Assembly (NCBI RefSeq): GCF_016428645.1
Contig: NZ_JAELXW010000020.1
Coordinates: 56,657 to 120,656, forward strand
Reading direction: 5' to 3'
DNA length: 64,000 nt
Source: Glycomyces salinus
GTDB lineage: Bacteria > Actinomycetota > Actinomycetes > Mycobacteriales > Micromonosporaceae
Positions 1 through 7,845 of this stretch are shown here, piece after piece. The stretch's first letter is position 1, and every line of letters starts with the position of its first letter. Position numbers and translations under genes: made by a program. Below the pieces are notes generated by a model. That model saw only the letters and a list, made by a program, of their open reading frames with translations, made no database searches and was not told the origin of the DNA.

Positions 1-2
1 GG

Positions 3-458
3 CAGGAGGCGGTAGACGCCTACACGCGCCTCGACGGACGCGACGCCGCGCCGGATTTCGACCCGGGTGCGGCGATGCCGCGACGCCGCTCGATCGTCGC
101 CGGAGTCCTGTGCATGGCGGCGCTCGTCGCGAGCGGACTCGCTTACCGTGTCGACCGCGGGCCCGGCGCCATGGTCGTCTACACCGACGAGGAGTCCATC
201 GTCCTCGCTTTCACCGAGCCGCCACCGGACCTGGTGGGCGAACGGGTCGTCATGACGCTTCCCGACGGCGGCGAGATCGAGGGCACCGGCGTCCAGAGCG
301 AGCAGGCCACCGCAGGTGGGGGCATCACCGCGACCACGGTCATGGTCGAACTCGACTCTCCCGGCTCCGCCGACAGCAGCTACGGCGAGACCGTCCTGGT
401 CAACGCCGAAGCGGTGCCGCTGCTGCTGGACCTGTTCGACGACGAGGAAGGGGCCTGA
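3..458 (+). CDS. Small membrane-anchored protein of a peptide-export locus (5' end outside window)
   Basis: The reading frame is open from the first bases of the window, so the true start probably lies upstream; an internal ATG at 75 is the first one visible. A single hydrophobic segment (residues about 8-24 from that ATG, VAGVLCMAALVASGLAY) is followed by a soluble, acidic, beta-rich-looking domain of about 100 residues. It ends 2 nt before the C39-peptidase ABC transporter, so the two are co-transcribed. Position and topology resemble membrane-fusion (HlyD-like) partners in bacteriocin export loci, but I see no diagnostic motif and the assignment is inference. Confidence 0.6.
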   Translation, partial: QEAVDAYTRLDGRDAAPDFDPGAAMPRRRSIVAGVLCMAALVASGLAYRVDRGPGAMVVYTDEESIVLAFTEPPPDLVGERVVMTLPDGGEIEGTGVQSEQATAGGGITATTVMVELDSPGSADSSYGETVLVNAEAVPLLLDLFDDEEGA

Positions 459-460
459 AC

Positions 461-2602
461 GTGCGCCGTCCGAAGGTCCCGCTCCAACTCCAAGCCTCGC
501 AGACCGAATGCGGCGCCGCCGCGCTCGCGATGGTCCTCGGCTACTACGGCCGGCACACACGGACCTCTGAGATCCGCGATGCCCTGGGCTTGGCTCGCGA
601 CGGTGCCAGCGCGGCCCAGATCCTCGCGCAGGCCCGCGAACACGGCTTGAGGACGAAGTCCTACCGGGCAGAGCCCGATGCACTCCGTGAGCTCGTCATC
701 CCGATGATCGTGCACTGGGAGATGAGCCATTTCGTGATTCTGGAGTCGTTCACGGACGACGGCGTCGTCATCGTCGACCCCGCCCAGGGCCGCCTCCGTC
801 TCACCGACGCCGAGTTCAGTGCCAAGTTCACTGGGATCGTCTTGGAGATGTACCCCGACGAGGGCTTCGAGTTCCGGCGACGCAAGGGCTTCGGGGCGTT
901 GTCGTTCATCCTGCCACACCTGCCGCGCAACCCGGGCGTTCTGGGCCTGATCGTCTTCGCTTCAGCCGCGCTGACGCTGCTCGGGCTCTTTCCGGCCTTC
1001 CTCACTGGATACGTCATCGATCGGGTGTTGCCCACGCGCGCCGAGGATCTGCTGTGGGTGCTAGCGGGCGGCGCCATCACCTTCGCGCTGACGCATGGTC
1101 TGGTCACGCTGGCCCGGTCCGAGCTGCTGCTGTGGATGCAGACACGCACCGACTGGTCCATGATGACCGGCTTCCTGCGCCACCTCATGTCGCTGCCATA
1201 TCGGTTCTTCCAGATCCGTTCCAGCGGTGACATCATCGTGCGTGTCTCCTCGACCTCGTTCGTCCGAGACCTGCTCAGCAGCCAGATCCTCGCGATCGCA
1301 CTCGACCTGGTCCTCCTGGTCGTCTACCTCGCGGTGATCGGGCTCCATTCGCTCCTGTTCGTGGGGATCCTCCTAACGGTGGCAGTCGCGCAACTCGCGC
1401 TCATGGCCGCCACCGCGGGGAAGGCTCAGCGACTGACCGAACGCGAACTGCATTACCTGGGCGAGGCGCAGTCTACGATGTTCGAAGCAGTCGGCAGCGC
1501 CGAGACGGTGAAGGCGTCCGGCGCCGAGGCCGTCATGGTCCGTCGCTGGTCGCACCGCTTCGCGTCGCAGCTCCAGGCATCGCTGCGCCGCCAGCGACTC
1601 GACAACGTGATCGACGCCACCATGACGCTCATCGCCGTCCTCACGCCGATGCTGCTGCTCACCTCCGGTGCGGCACTCGCGTTCCAGGGAATCCTGTCGG
1701 TCGGCACACTGATGACACTCATCGCCTTGTCGGCCGCTGCACTGTCGCCTGTCACGCAGCTCGGCCGCAATTTCAAGAACTTCCAGATCGTGCGCGTCCA
1801 CCTCGACCGACTCCGCGATGTCCTCGAAGAACCGCCCGAACAGGACGGCGCCGACCGGCCCGCACCGGATCTGAACGCGCCCATCGAGGTTGCGAAAGTC
1901 GCCTTCAGCTATTCTGGAAACGGGCCCCTCGTCCTCCGGGACATCGCCTTCACGCTCGAACCGGGCACCACCACTGCGATCGTCGGGGGCACCGGGGCCG
2001 GTAAATCCACGCTCGCCCGGATCGTCCTCGGTCTCTACAAGCCGACCGAGGGAGCGATCCGATTCGGCGAGCTCGACCTGGAAAGCGCAGACCTGGCAGA
2101 ACTGCGCCGGCGCACCGGGATCGTCACCCAGGATACCGATCTGTTCAGCGGTACGATCCTGTCGAACCTCACCATCGGCGCCGAGGCCACCGAATTCGGC
2201 GATGTCGTCGCGGCCGCGCGGCTCGCATGCGTCCACGACGACATCGTCACCGCGCCGATGGCGTACGACACGGTTCTCGGCGAGGGCGGCTCAGGCCTGT
2301 CCGGCGGGCAGCGACAGCGGCTCGCGCTCGCCCGCGCGCTCGTGCGGCGACCCCGGCTGCTCCTGCTCGACGAAGCAACCTCACACCTCGACGCGGTTAC
2401 CGAGCAGCGCGTGCACACCAACTTGCGCACACTGGACTGCACCAAGGTGATCATCGCGCATCGTCTCTCCACCGTGCGCGACGCGGACACCATCCTCGCG
2501 CTCGACAGGGGACGGATCGTGGAATCGGGGACGCACGACGAACTGGTCGCGCGCGGCGGCGTGTACGCCGAGCTCATCGAACGACAGCTTCAGACCGTAT
2601 GA
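461..2602 (+). CDS. Bacteriocin/RiPP exporter: C39 peptidase - ABC permease - ATPase
   Basis: A 713-residue protein that should cleave the leader of a peptide precursor at a double-Gly-type site and export the core. The GTG at 461 is chosen because it directly precedes the C39 domain and follows the previous stop by 2 nt. C39 triad: Cys17 (QTECGAAAL), His90 (EMSHFVIL) and Asp106 (VIVDPAQG). The ABC membrane domain spans about residues 160-440. ATPase: Walker A GGTGAGKST near 508, signature LSGGQRQRL near 612, Walker B LLLLDEATSHLD, H-loop IIAHRLS. The intact Cys argues for a bifunctional processing transporter. No precursor is visible here; it may lie upstream, outside the window. Confidence 0.93.
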   Translation: MRRPKVPLQLQASQTECGAAALAMVLGYYGRHTRTSEIRDALGLARDGASAAQILAQAREHGLRTKSYRAEPDALRELVIPMIVHWEMSHFVILESFTDDGVVIVDPAQGRLRLTDAEFSAKFTGIVLEMYPDEGFEFRRRKGFGALSFILPHLPRNPGVLGLIVFASAALTLLGLFPAFLTGYVIDRVLPTRAEDLLWVLAGGAITFALTHGLVTLARSELLLWMQTRTDWSMMTGFLRHLMSLPYRFFQIRSSGDIIVRVSSTSFVRDLLSSQILAIALDLVLLVVYLAVIGLHSLLFVGILLTVAVAQLALMAATAGKAQRLTERELHYLGEAQSTMFEAVGSAETVKASGAEAVMVRRWSHRFASQLQASLRRQRLDNVIDATMTLIAVLTPMLLLTSGAALAFQGILSVGTLMTLIALSAAALSPVTQLGRNFKNFQIVRVHLDRLRDVLEEPPEQDGADRPAPDLNAPIEVAKVAFSYSGNGPLVLRDIAFTLEPGTTTAIVGGTGAGKSTLARIVLGLYKPTEGAIRFGELDLESADLAELRRRTGIVTQDTDLFSGTILSNLTIGAEATEFGDVVAAARLACVHDDIVTAPMAYDTVLGEGGSGLSGGQRQRLALARALVRRPRLLLLDEATSHLDAVTEQRVHTNLRTLDCTKVIIAHRLSTVRDADTILALDRGRIVESGTHDELVARGGVYAELIERQLQTV

Positions 2603-2612
2603 AGGACAGGAC

Positions 2613-3089
2613 ATGCCGCTGCAAGTGATGGATCGGCTCCGCCACGAGAGCGCGAACGCCGCCGGAGCCGCGCTGACCGTCTGGTTGACGTTGAGGATGC
2701 CGGCCACAGTCGGGCACGATGCCGTGACGGCGCCGATGGCGGCGGCGTTCGTCGCGCCACTGGTGGTCGTCTCGATCCACTTCGGCGCCGAATCCCGCCG
2801 AATGGTGCAGCAGACCCGTCCAAGGGACACGCGCCTGCTGCGGCTCGCCTGGGCTCTCTGCGTCGCACTTGTTCTCGGCGCGGTCGCCGATCTTGCCTGG
2901 AGATGGTCCGCGCTCGGCGGCGTGGAGCGGTTCTCGACCATGTCGGTCATGATTGGAGCGGCGCTGTCCTATGTCGGCTGCTTCCACCGCCGGATCGCGT
3001 GGACTTCAGCGGGCCGCCCGCGACTTGCGCGGAGTTCGATCCGCCAGCGGATCGACAGGGGAACGACGTCGCGGTCGAGTCGATCCTGA
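2613..3089 (+). CDS. Hypothetical small membrane protein after the exporter
   Basis: A 158-residue protein with about three or four hydrophobic stretches (around residues 40-57, 75-97 and 103-122) and an Arg/Ser-rich C-terminal tail. It starts 10 nt after the exporter stop, preceded by a good ribosome-binding site (GAAGGACA), so it belongs to the same operon. I do not recognise a family. Membrane proteins in this position may act in immunity or in the export complex, but nothing in the sequence proves that. Confidence 0.6.
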   Translation: MPLQVMDRLRHESANAAGAALTVWLTLRMPATVGHDAVTAPMAAAFVAPLVVVSIHFGAESRRMVQQTRPRDTRLLRLAWALCVALVLGAVADLAWRWSALGGVERFSTMSVMIGAALSYVGCFHRRIAWTSAGRPRLARSSIRQRIDRGTTSRSSRS

Positions 3090-3154
3090 CCGTTCGGGTG
3101 CTCGTGAAACGCATCATCGGACGATGTCGCACAACGGTGCTTCGGCACCTGCGA

Positions 3155-3970
3155 TTACAGTCGCGTGAGCACTTCTCGGACCACCGCGGCGGTTCCGGGC
3201 GCGTCCCCTTCGAGGATCGCCGTCTGGAGGCGCTGAACCGTCGAGGGGAGACCCACGCCGTAGTCCCGGTGGCGGTGCAGCAGTCGCTGGATCCCGTCGA
3301 GCGAGCTGAGCCGGTCGCCCGCGAGGAAGCTTGCAGCGACCGCGAGCTCGGCGAGCTGCGGGTCCTCGCCGGTGCCGGCCCGAGCCTCCGAATGAGCTTC
3401 CTGGTAGGACCCGATGACGATGTGCAGCGCGACCGAGAGCCGCCGCAGGGACCGCCGCGTGTTCGCGAGGGAGGTCTTGACTCCCGTGAACCAGTTCGTC
3501 GCGGGGAAGTCCACGCCGAAGCCCTCCAAGTCGAGCGCCAGCAGGTCCCGGCAGCCGGCGAGAGCCACCACAGGATCCTCGGAGACTCGCCCCCGCACTG
3601 TCCTCAGCCGGTGCTCCAATGCCAGAAGATCCACATGGGACGGATCGATCTCCAGGCTGTAGCCGCCCTCACCGCCCCAGGCCGCACGATGCGTTACCAC
3701 CCGCACCTCGTTCCCCAAACTGGCCGACTGAGTCGCAGACCGGACCCGCGCGACGAGGGTGCGGACATTGGCACGCGCGGTCACCGGAGGCTCGTCCCAG
3801 AGGACGTGCGCGAGCTTGGTCTGCGTGACCACGTGGCTCGGCTGGAGTGCGAGCACCGCCAGGAGCGCCCTCGCCCGAGCGGGCCGCAGCGTCTCGGCAC
3901 CATCGCGACCCATGAGGCTCACGGGCGGCAGGAGCTGGACGAGAAACGGACGGACAAGAGACTCAGGCAA
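3155..3970 (-). CDS. SARP/AfsR-type transcriptional regulator
   Basis: A 271-residue DNA-binding activator. The N-terminal ~95 residues match the OmpR-like winged helix of SARPs (RPARARALLAVLAL, then THRAAWGGEGGYSLEID); the rest matches the bacterial transcriptional activation domain (BTAD), a helical TPR-like region starting at HVDLLALEHRL. The start is TTG, supported by GGAGA just upstream and by the N-terminal beta-strand (PFLVQLLPPVSL) needed for the winged helix; the first ATG would remove it. SARPs usually activate secondary-metabolite clusters, so it may control the adjacent peptide-export locus; that link is inferred from proximity. Confidence 0.85.
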   Translation of the reverse strand: MPESLVRPFLVQLLPPVSLMGRDGAETLRPARARALLAVLALQPSHVVTQTKLAHVLWDEPPVTARANVRTLVARVRSATQSASLGNEVRVVTHRAAWGGEGGYSLEIDPSHVDLLALEHRLRTVRGRVSEDPVVALAGCRDLLALDLEGFGVDFPATNWFTGVKTSLANTRRSLRRLSVALHIVIGSYQEAHSEARAGTGEDPQLAELAVAASFLAGDRLSSLDGIQRLLHRHRDYGVGLPSTVQRLQTAILEGDAPGTAAVVREVLTRL

Positions 3971-4048
3971 GGGGTCTCCTTCATCGATGATGGGCCTTCA
4001 AAGATGAGGTCAGCAGGCTCGGTTCGAGGGGCATTCGGGGATCATGCT

Positions 4049-4061
4049 CGAACATCGTTCG
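4049..4061. promoter_or_regulatory. Short inverted repeat upstream of the SARP gene
   Basis: CGAAC-ATC-GTTCG is a perfect 5+5 bp inverted repeat about 80 bp upstream of the SARP start, in the 263-bp gap between the SARP and GlxA-type genes. It could be an operator. The rest of this gap shows no gene. Confidence 0.3.
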
Positions 4062-4233
4062 GATTCTATTGCGACCTGCCTGAATCTAGAGCCCCAGCGC
4101 ACAGATCAAGCACGAGTTATGCACGGATCCTCCCCGCCTGCTCGGCGCACTGGCGGTACTCGCCACCGGAGGCATCGTTCTATGGAGACCCGGGTCATTG
4201 GTGCGTGGAACTGAGGCACGCTCGACCACCTCG

Positions 4234-5220
4234 CTACGACGGTGTGGTTACCCGGTTCTGTCGGAATGTCTTGCGGTACACCGATGGGGAGACGCCCAGG
4301 GTCGCCCTCAGGTGCTGGCGCAGGGAGACGGCGGTGCCGAAGCCGGTCTTCCCGGCGATCTGGTCGACCGAGAGGTCGCTGGATTCCAGCAGCCGTTTGG
4401 CGTGCTCCACTCGCTGCTGCGCCAGCCAGCGCGCCGGGCTCATTCCCGTCTCCTCGCGGAACCTCCTCGTGAAGGTCCTCCTGCTCATTCTCGCGCGGCG
4501 GGACAGCTCGTCGATCGACAGCGGACGGTCCAAGTGCTCCAGTGCCCAGGCTCTGGCTTCGGCGGTCCCGGCCCGGTCGTCCCCGGGGACCGGCCGGTCG
4601 ATGAACTGGGCCTGGCCGCCCTCCCGCCACGGCGGCAGCACGCATCGGCGCGCGGCCGCGTTGGCGACCTCGCTCCCCCAGTCGAGCCGCACCATGTGCA
4701 GGCACAGATCCACCGCCGCGCCGGCTCCGGCCGAGGTCAGGATCCTGCCCTCGTCGACGAACAGCACGTCCGGATCGACCTTCAAATCCGGGAAGCGCCG
4801 TTGGAGCTCGTCGGTCATCACCCAGTGGGTCGTCGCCGTCTGTCCCTCCAGCAGGCCGAGTTCGGCCAGCAGGAACGCCGCGGTGCAGAACGACACGATC
4901 CGCGTCCGCTCGCCGATCCGCGCGAAGGCATCGCGCAGGCCCTCGGGAGCCCGCGGGACCTCGCACCCCGAGCCGGGCCGCTCGGTGGTCGGCACGATCA
5001 CGGTGTCGACCTCTTCGAGCAGTTCAGGACCGTGGTCGACCTGGATCGAGAAGCCGCTCGCCGACCGGACCGGGCCGCCGTCGAGCGAGCACACCCGGAC
5101 CTCGTAGCGCGGGGTCGAATCGTCACGGCCCGCCGCGGCGAAGACCCGGTGCGGGACGCCGAGTTCGAACGCGATGACGTCTTCCAGAGCCAGAACAGCG
5201 ATCTTGCGGGATAGCGTCAT
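4234..5220 (-). CDS. GlxA-family regulator (DJ-1/PfpI + AraC helix-turn-helix)
   Basis: A 328-residue regulator with two parts. Residues about 5-190 form a class-I glutamine-amidotransferase/DJ-1-like domain with the conserved IVSFCTAAFLLAELGLL elbow; residues about 220-325 form two AraC-type helix-turn-helices (LSIDELSRRARMSRRTFTRR and GFGTAVSLRQHLRATLGVSP). It is divergently transcribed from the oxidoreductase gene with about 100 bp between them, an arrangement typical of such regulators and their targets. The ligand is unknown. The ATG start at 5220 puts the protein at normal family length. Confidence 0.9.
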   Translation of the reverse strand: MTLSRKIAVLALEDVIAFELGVPHRVFAAAGRDDSTPRYEVRVCSLDGGPVRSASGFSIQVDHGPELLEEVDTVIVPTTERPGSGCEVPRAPEGLRDAFARIGERTRIVSFCTAAFLLAELGLLEGQTATTHWVMTDELQRRFPDLKVDPDVLFVDEGRILTSAGAGAAVDLCLHMVRLDWGSEVANAAARRCVLPPWREGGQAQFIDRPVPGDDRAGTAEARAWALEHLDRPLSIDELSRRARMSRRTFTRRFREETGMSPARWLAQQRVEHAKRLLESSDLSVDQIAGKTGFGTAVSLRQHLRATLGVSPSVYRKTFRQNRVTTPS

Positions 5221-5323
5221 GGCCCGATTCTTTCACATCATGACCTTCAGGCCACTGGGCGGGACCGGCGGAACCCCGAAGACTGGAAGCCGTTCACCCG
5301 CAGACCGCAGAAAGGGAGACCCG

Positions 5324-6259
5324 ATGGCAGCTACGATGCGCGCCGTGATCCAGCACAGGCTCGGAGGCCCGGAGGTCCTCGAGCTCGCCGAGGTACCGCG
5401 CCCCGAGCCCGGCCCCACCGAGGTCATGGTCCGGGTCCGCGCCGCGGGCACCAACCCCGTCGACTTCAAGACCCGCGAGTCCGGCGGCCTGCGCGGCAGC
5501 GAGCCGCCGTTCACCGTCGGCTGGGACGTCTCGGGGACGGTCGAGGCGGTCGGTCCCGGCGTCCGGATCCTCGAACCGGGCGACGAGGTCTACGGCATGC
5601 CCCGGTTCCCGCACCTCGCGGGCGGCTACGCCGAGTTCGTGACCGCACCGGCCCGGCACTTCCACCGCAAGCCCGCCGGACTCGGCCACGTCGAGGCCGC
5701 GGCGCTGCCGCTGGCCGGGCTGACCGCGCACCAGGCGCTGGTCGACATCGCGCGGGTCCGCGGCGGACAGCGGGTCCTGGTCCACGCGGCCGCGGGCGGT
5801 GTCGGGCATCTAGCGGTCCAGATCGCGAAGGCCAAAGGCGCGTTCGTCATCGGCACCGCCAGTGCCGCCAAGCACGACTACTTGGACTCGATCGGCGTCG
5901 ACCGGGCCGTCGACTACCGGACCGAGGACTTCACCGAGTCGCTGAGCGACCTCGACATCGTGGTCGACCCGATCGGCGGGGAGTACGCCGCCCGCTCGGC
6001 CTCGGTCCTCAAGGACGGCGGCTTCCTGATGTCGGTCATTCCCGGCGAGCTCCCCGAGGCCGAGGAGCGGCGGCTCTCGGCCGGATTCATGCTCGTCGAG
6101 CCCGACCTGGCCGGACTGGCGGCCCTGAGCGCCATGGTCGAGGCCGGGCAGATCGCGCCCACGGTGTCGCAGACCTTCCCCCTCGCCGAGGCGGGGAAGG
6201 CCCACGAGGCGCTGGCGTCGGGGCGGACGACGGGCAAGATCGTCCTGACCGTCGACTGA
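5324..6259 (+). CDS. NADP-dependent quinone oxidoreductase-like (MDR superfamily) protein
   Basis: A 311-residue zinc-independent medium-chain dehydrogenase/reductase. The N-terminal GroES-like domain contains AAGTNPVDFKTR and GWDVSGTVEAVGPGV; the Rossmann domain has AAAGGVGHLAVQIAKAKGA for NADP(H). The catalytic-zinc cysteines of alcohol dehydrogenases are absent, as in quinone reductases. The ATG at 5324 follows AAAGGGAG; upstream in-frame starts have no such site. It is divergent from the GlxA-type regulator, its probable controller. Likely role: NADPH-dependent reduction of a quinone or reactive carbonyl; the substrate is not predictable. Confidence 0.9.
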   Translation: MAATMRAVIQHRLGGPEVLELAEVPRPEPGPTEVMVRVRAAGTNPVDFKTRESGGLRGSEPPFTVGWDVSGTVEAVGPGVRILEPGDEVYGMPRFPHLAGGYAEFVTAPARHFHRKPAGLGHVEAAALPLAGLTAHQALVDIARVRGGQRVLVHAAAGGVGHLAVQIAKAKGAFVIGTASAAKHDYLDSIGVDRAVDYRTEDFTESLSDLDIVVDPIGGEYAARSASVLKDGGFLMSVIPGELPEAEERRLSAGFMLVEPDLAGLAALSAMVEAGQIAPTVSQTFPLAEAGKAHEALASGRTTGKIVLTVD

Positions 6260-6370
6260 CTCGAGCGGGCCCGCTCGGGCCACGAGCCATGGAGGTCGGG
6301 CTGTGGTGCTCCGCGCATACAATGTCCACCGGCATCGGCATCACCACAGCGACAATGAGCGAGGAGGGCC

Positions 6371-7039
6371 GTGGACATGGACAAGACCGCGGGACCGCGT
6401 CCGACACCGCCCTCGACCCGGCGCGGACTCCTCATCGGTGTCGTGATCGGCCTCTGCGGCACGCTCGTCCTGGTGCTCGCGGCGGCGTGGATGCTCGGGT
6501 GGCTCGACGAGGATTCCTCCTCCATCGCCGATTCCTCGTCCGACTCCTCCGAACACACCGTGTCCATCGACACCGAGCATCTGGCGGTGGAACTGACCGT
6601 CCCGGGCGACGTCGCCATCAACCACGTGGACGTGGGCCCCATTCAGCACCCCGAGCTCGACTGCCGCACCGTCCGGTACGAATTCGGCGGCGGCCTGACC
6701 GTCGAGGCGTTCGCGGCCGACTGCGAGGTCGACGCCTCGCAGCAGATCCAAAACGGCTGGCACGGCGCCTACCGGACGCTGGAGGACGTGCCGGACCCGG
6801 TCGACGTGACCGACATGGCGACCGGGGCCGGTCCCGCCGAGATCTTCGTCCAGGAATACGCCGAGTACACCAACTCCAGCAACTTCTGGGACGAACCGGT
6901 CGCGATCGTGCTGCTCACCGAGCCGGTCGACGCCGACTTCCCGACCTTGGTGCTGCGCAGCGATAAAGGGGAGCTCTCACGGGAGGAGCTCACCGATATC
7001 GTCTTCTCGCTCAGCACGATCGAGAACTACTCCGACTGA
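6371..7039 (+). CDS. Membrane-anchored extracytoplasmic protein, function unknown
   Basis: A 222-residue protein with a short cytoplasmic N-terminus (PTPPSTRRG), one membrane helix (residues about 20-42, LLIGVVIGLCGTLVLVLAAA) and an acidic Ser/Asp-rich linker followed by an external domain with two cysteines (about 97 and 117) that could pair. Both GTG 6371 and ATG 6377 are possible; GAGGAGG at 6361 suits the ATG slightly better. I do not recognise a family. It stands alone between the oxidoreductase and the DoxX-like gene. Confidence 0.7.
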   Translation: MDMDKTAGPRPTPPSTRRGLLIGVVIGLCGTLVLVLAAAWMLGWLDEDSSSIADSSSDSSEHTVSIDTEHLAVELTVPGDVAINHVDVGPIQHPELDCRTVRYEFGGGLTVEAFAADCEVDASQQIQNGWHGAYRTLEDVPDPVDVTDMATGAGPAEIFVQEYAEYTNSSNFWDEPVAIVLLTEPVDADFPTLVLRSDKGELSREELTDIVFSLSTIENYSD

Positions 7040-7092
7040 CACGGCGGCGCTCGGCGCGTCAAACCCTGATCAACGGGGTCGCCTCGTTGGCC

Positions 7093-7170
7093 GGGCGTGT
7101 TTCGAAGTCCGGGCACGCCCACGTAGGTAGTCCCTGGGGACCCCTTGGCTCAAGGATGCCACTGGGGTCC
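7093..7170. terminator. Two hairpins between convergent genes
   Basis: Two perfect 7-bp stems lie in the gap between convergent genes: GGGCGTG (7093-7099) with CACGCCC (7114-7120), and GGACCCC (7138-7144) with GGGGTCC (7164-7170). Neither has a T-run, as is common for actinobacterial terminators. Confidence 0.5.
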
Positions 7171-7181
7171 GACAGGGAGTC

Positions 7182-7709
7182 TCAGCCGATCGGTTCGGCC
7201 TCCTTTCGGGCGCTCTCGTCCTCCTCGTCCACATCGCGGTCGTGAGCTGGTTCGGTGGGCCGCGCGGGCTCCGTCGCCACCGCGATCGCCGCGCCGATCC
7301 ACACGACCTCGATGAGCGTCCGGATCCACAGCGGCTCGGGCGAGTCCCCGTTGAACTCGATGCCGTTGAGGGTCGCGTAGATGTTGGCGGGGAACATCGC
7401 GAGCATCAGCAGCGCCAGGCACACCGCCGCGGCGCGGCGGAACGGCCCGACCCACAGTCCGACGGCGCCGGCCAATTCCAGTACGCCGGTCGCCGCCACC
7501 AGCGCCTCCGGCCACGGCAGGACCGGTGGCACCATGGCCACCATGCTCTCCCGATAGCCCGGCACGAAATGCACGACTCCGGTCATCGCGAACATCACGC
7601 TCAGGCCGCCGCGCATTGAGGGACGCCAGGCGTTGAACCGGGCGAACCTGACGCGGCCGAGCAGTCGGAGCACCAGTGTGGTCGCGGCGAATCCGATCAG
7701 GGGCTCCAT
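7182..7709 (-). CDS. DoxX-like membrane protein
   Basis: A 175-residue protein with four predicted membrane helices and the DoxX-like pattern (MTGVVHFVPGYRESMVAMVPP, GVLELAGAVGLWVGPFRRAAAVCL, AMFPANIYATLNG). An upstream in-frame ATG exists at 7739, but the ATG at 7709 has a strong ribosome-binding site (GGAGGTGG), so I use it. The C-terminal ~30 residues are charged (DRDVDEEDESARKE). DoxX-like proteins are linked to redox balance or thiosulfate oxidation in some species; the role here is unknown. A promoter is readable upstream. Confidence 0.82.
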   Translation of the reverse strand: MEPLIGFAATTLVLRLLGRVRFARFNAWRPSMRGGLSVMFAMTGVVHFVPGYRESMVAMVPPVLPWPEALVAATGVLELAGAVGLWVGPFRRAAAVCLALLMLAMFPANIYATLNGIEFNGDSPEPLWIRTLIEVVWIGAAIAVATEPARPTEPAHDRDVDEEDESARKEAEPIG

Positions 7710-7737
7710 GAACCCACCTCCAAATCTAGACATCGTC

Positions 7738-7767
7738 AAGTTACCGCCGGACCGGCAATCTTGTCAA
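7738..7767 (-). promoter_or_regulatory. Promoter of the DoxX-like gene
   Basis: On the minus strand a consensus -35 TTGACA (7762-7767) is separated by 18 bp from a -10 TAACTT (7738-7743). The spacer contains the palindrome CCGGTCCGG, which could be an operator. Confidence 0.6.
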
Positions 7768-7845
7768 TGGAAAGTTCAGGTCAGTGACCCAACCCTCGTT
7801 CACACGCCGTGCCACGGCGCTCGGCCACAGACGGCCGAGACCGGG

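Noticed and set aside
110..460. N-terminal extension of the C39 transporter frame
   Set aside because: It lies over the preceding gene in another frame and is Arg-rich; the C39 domain starts right at GTG 461.
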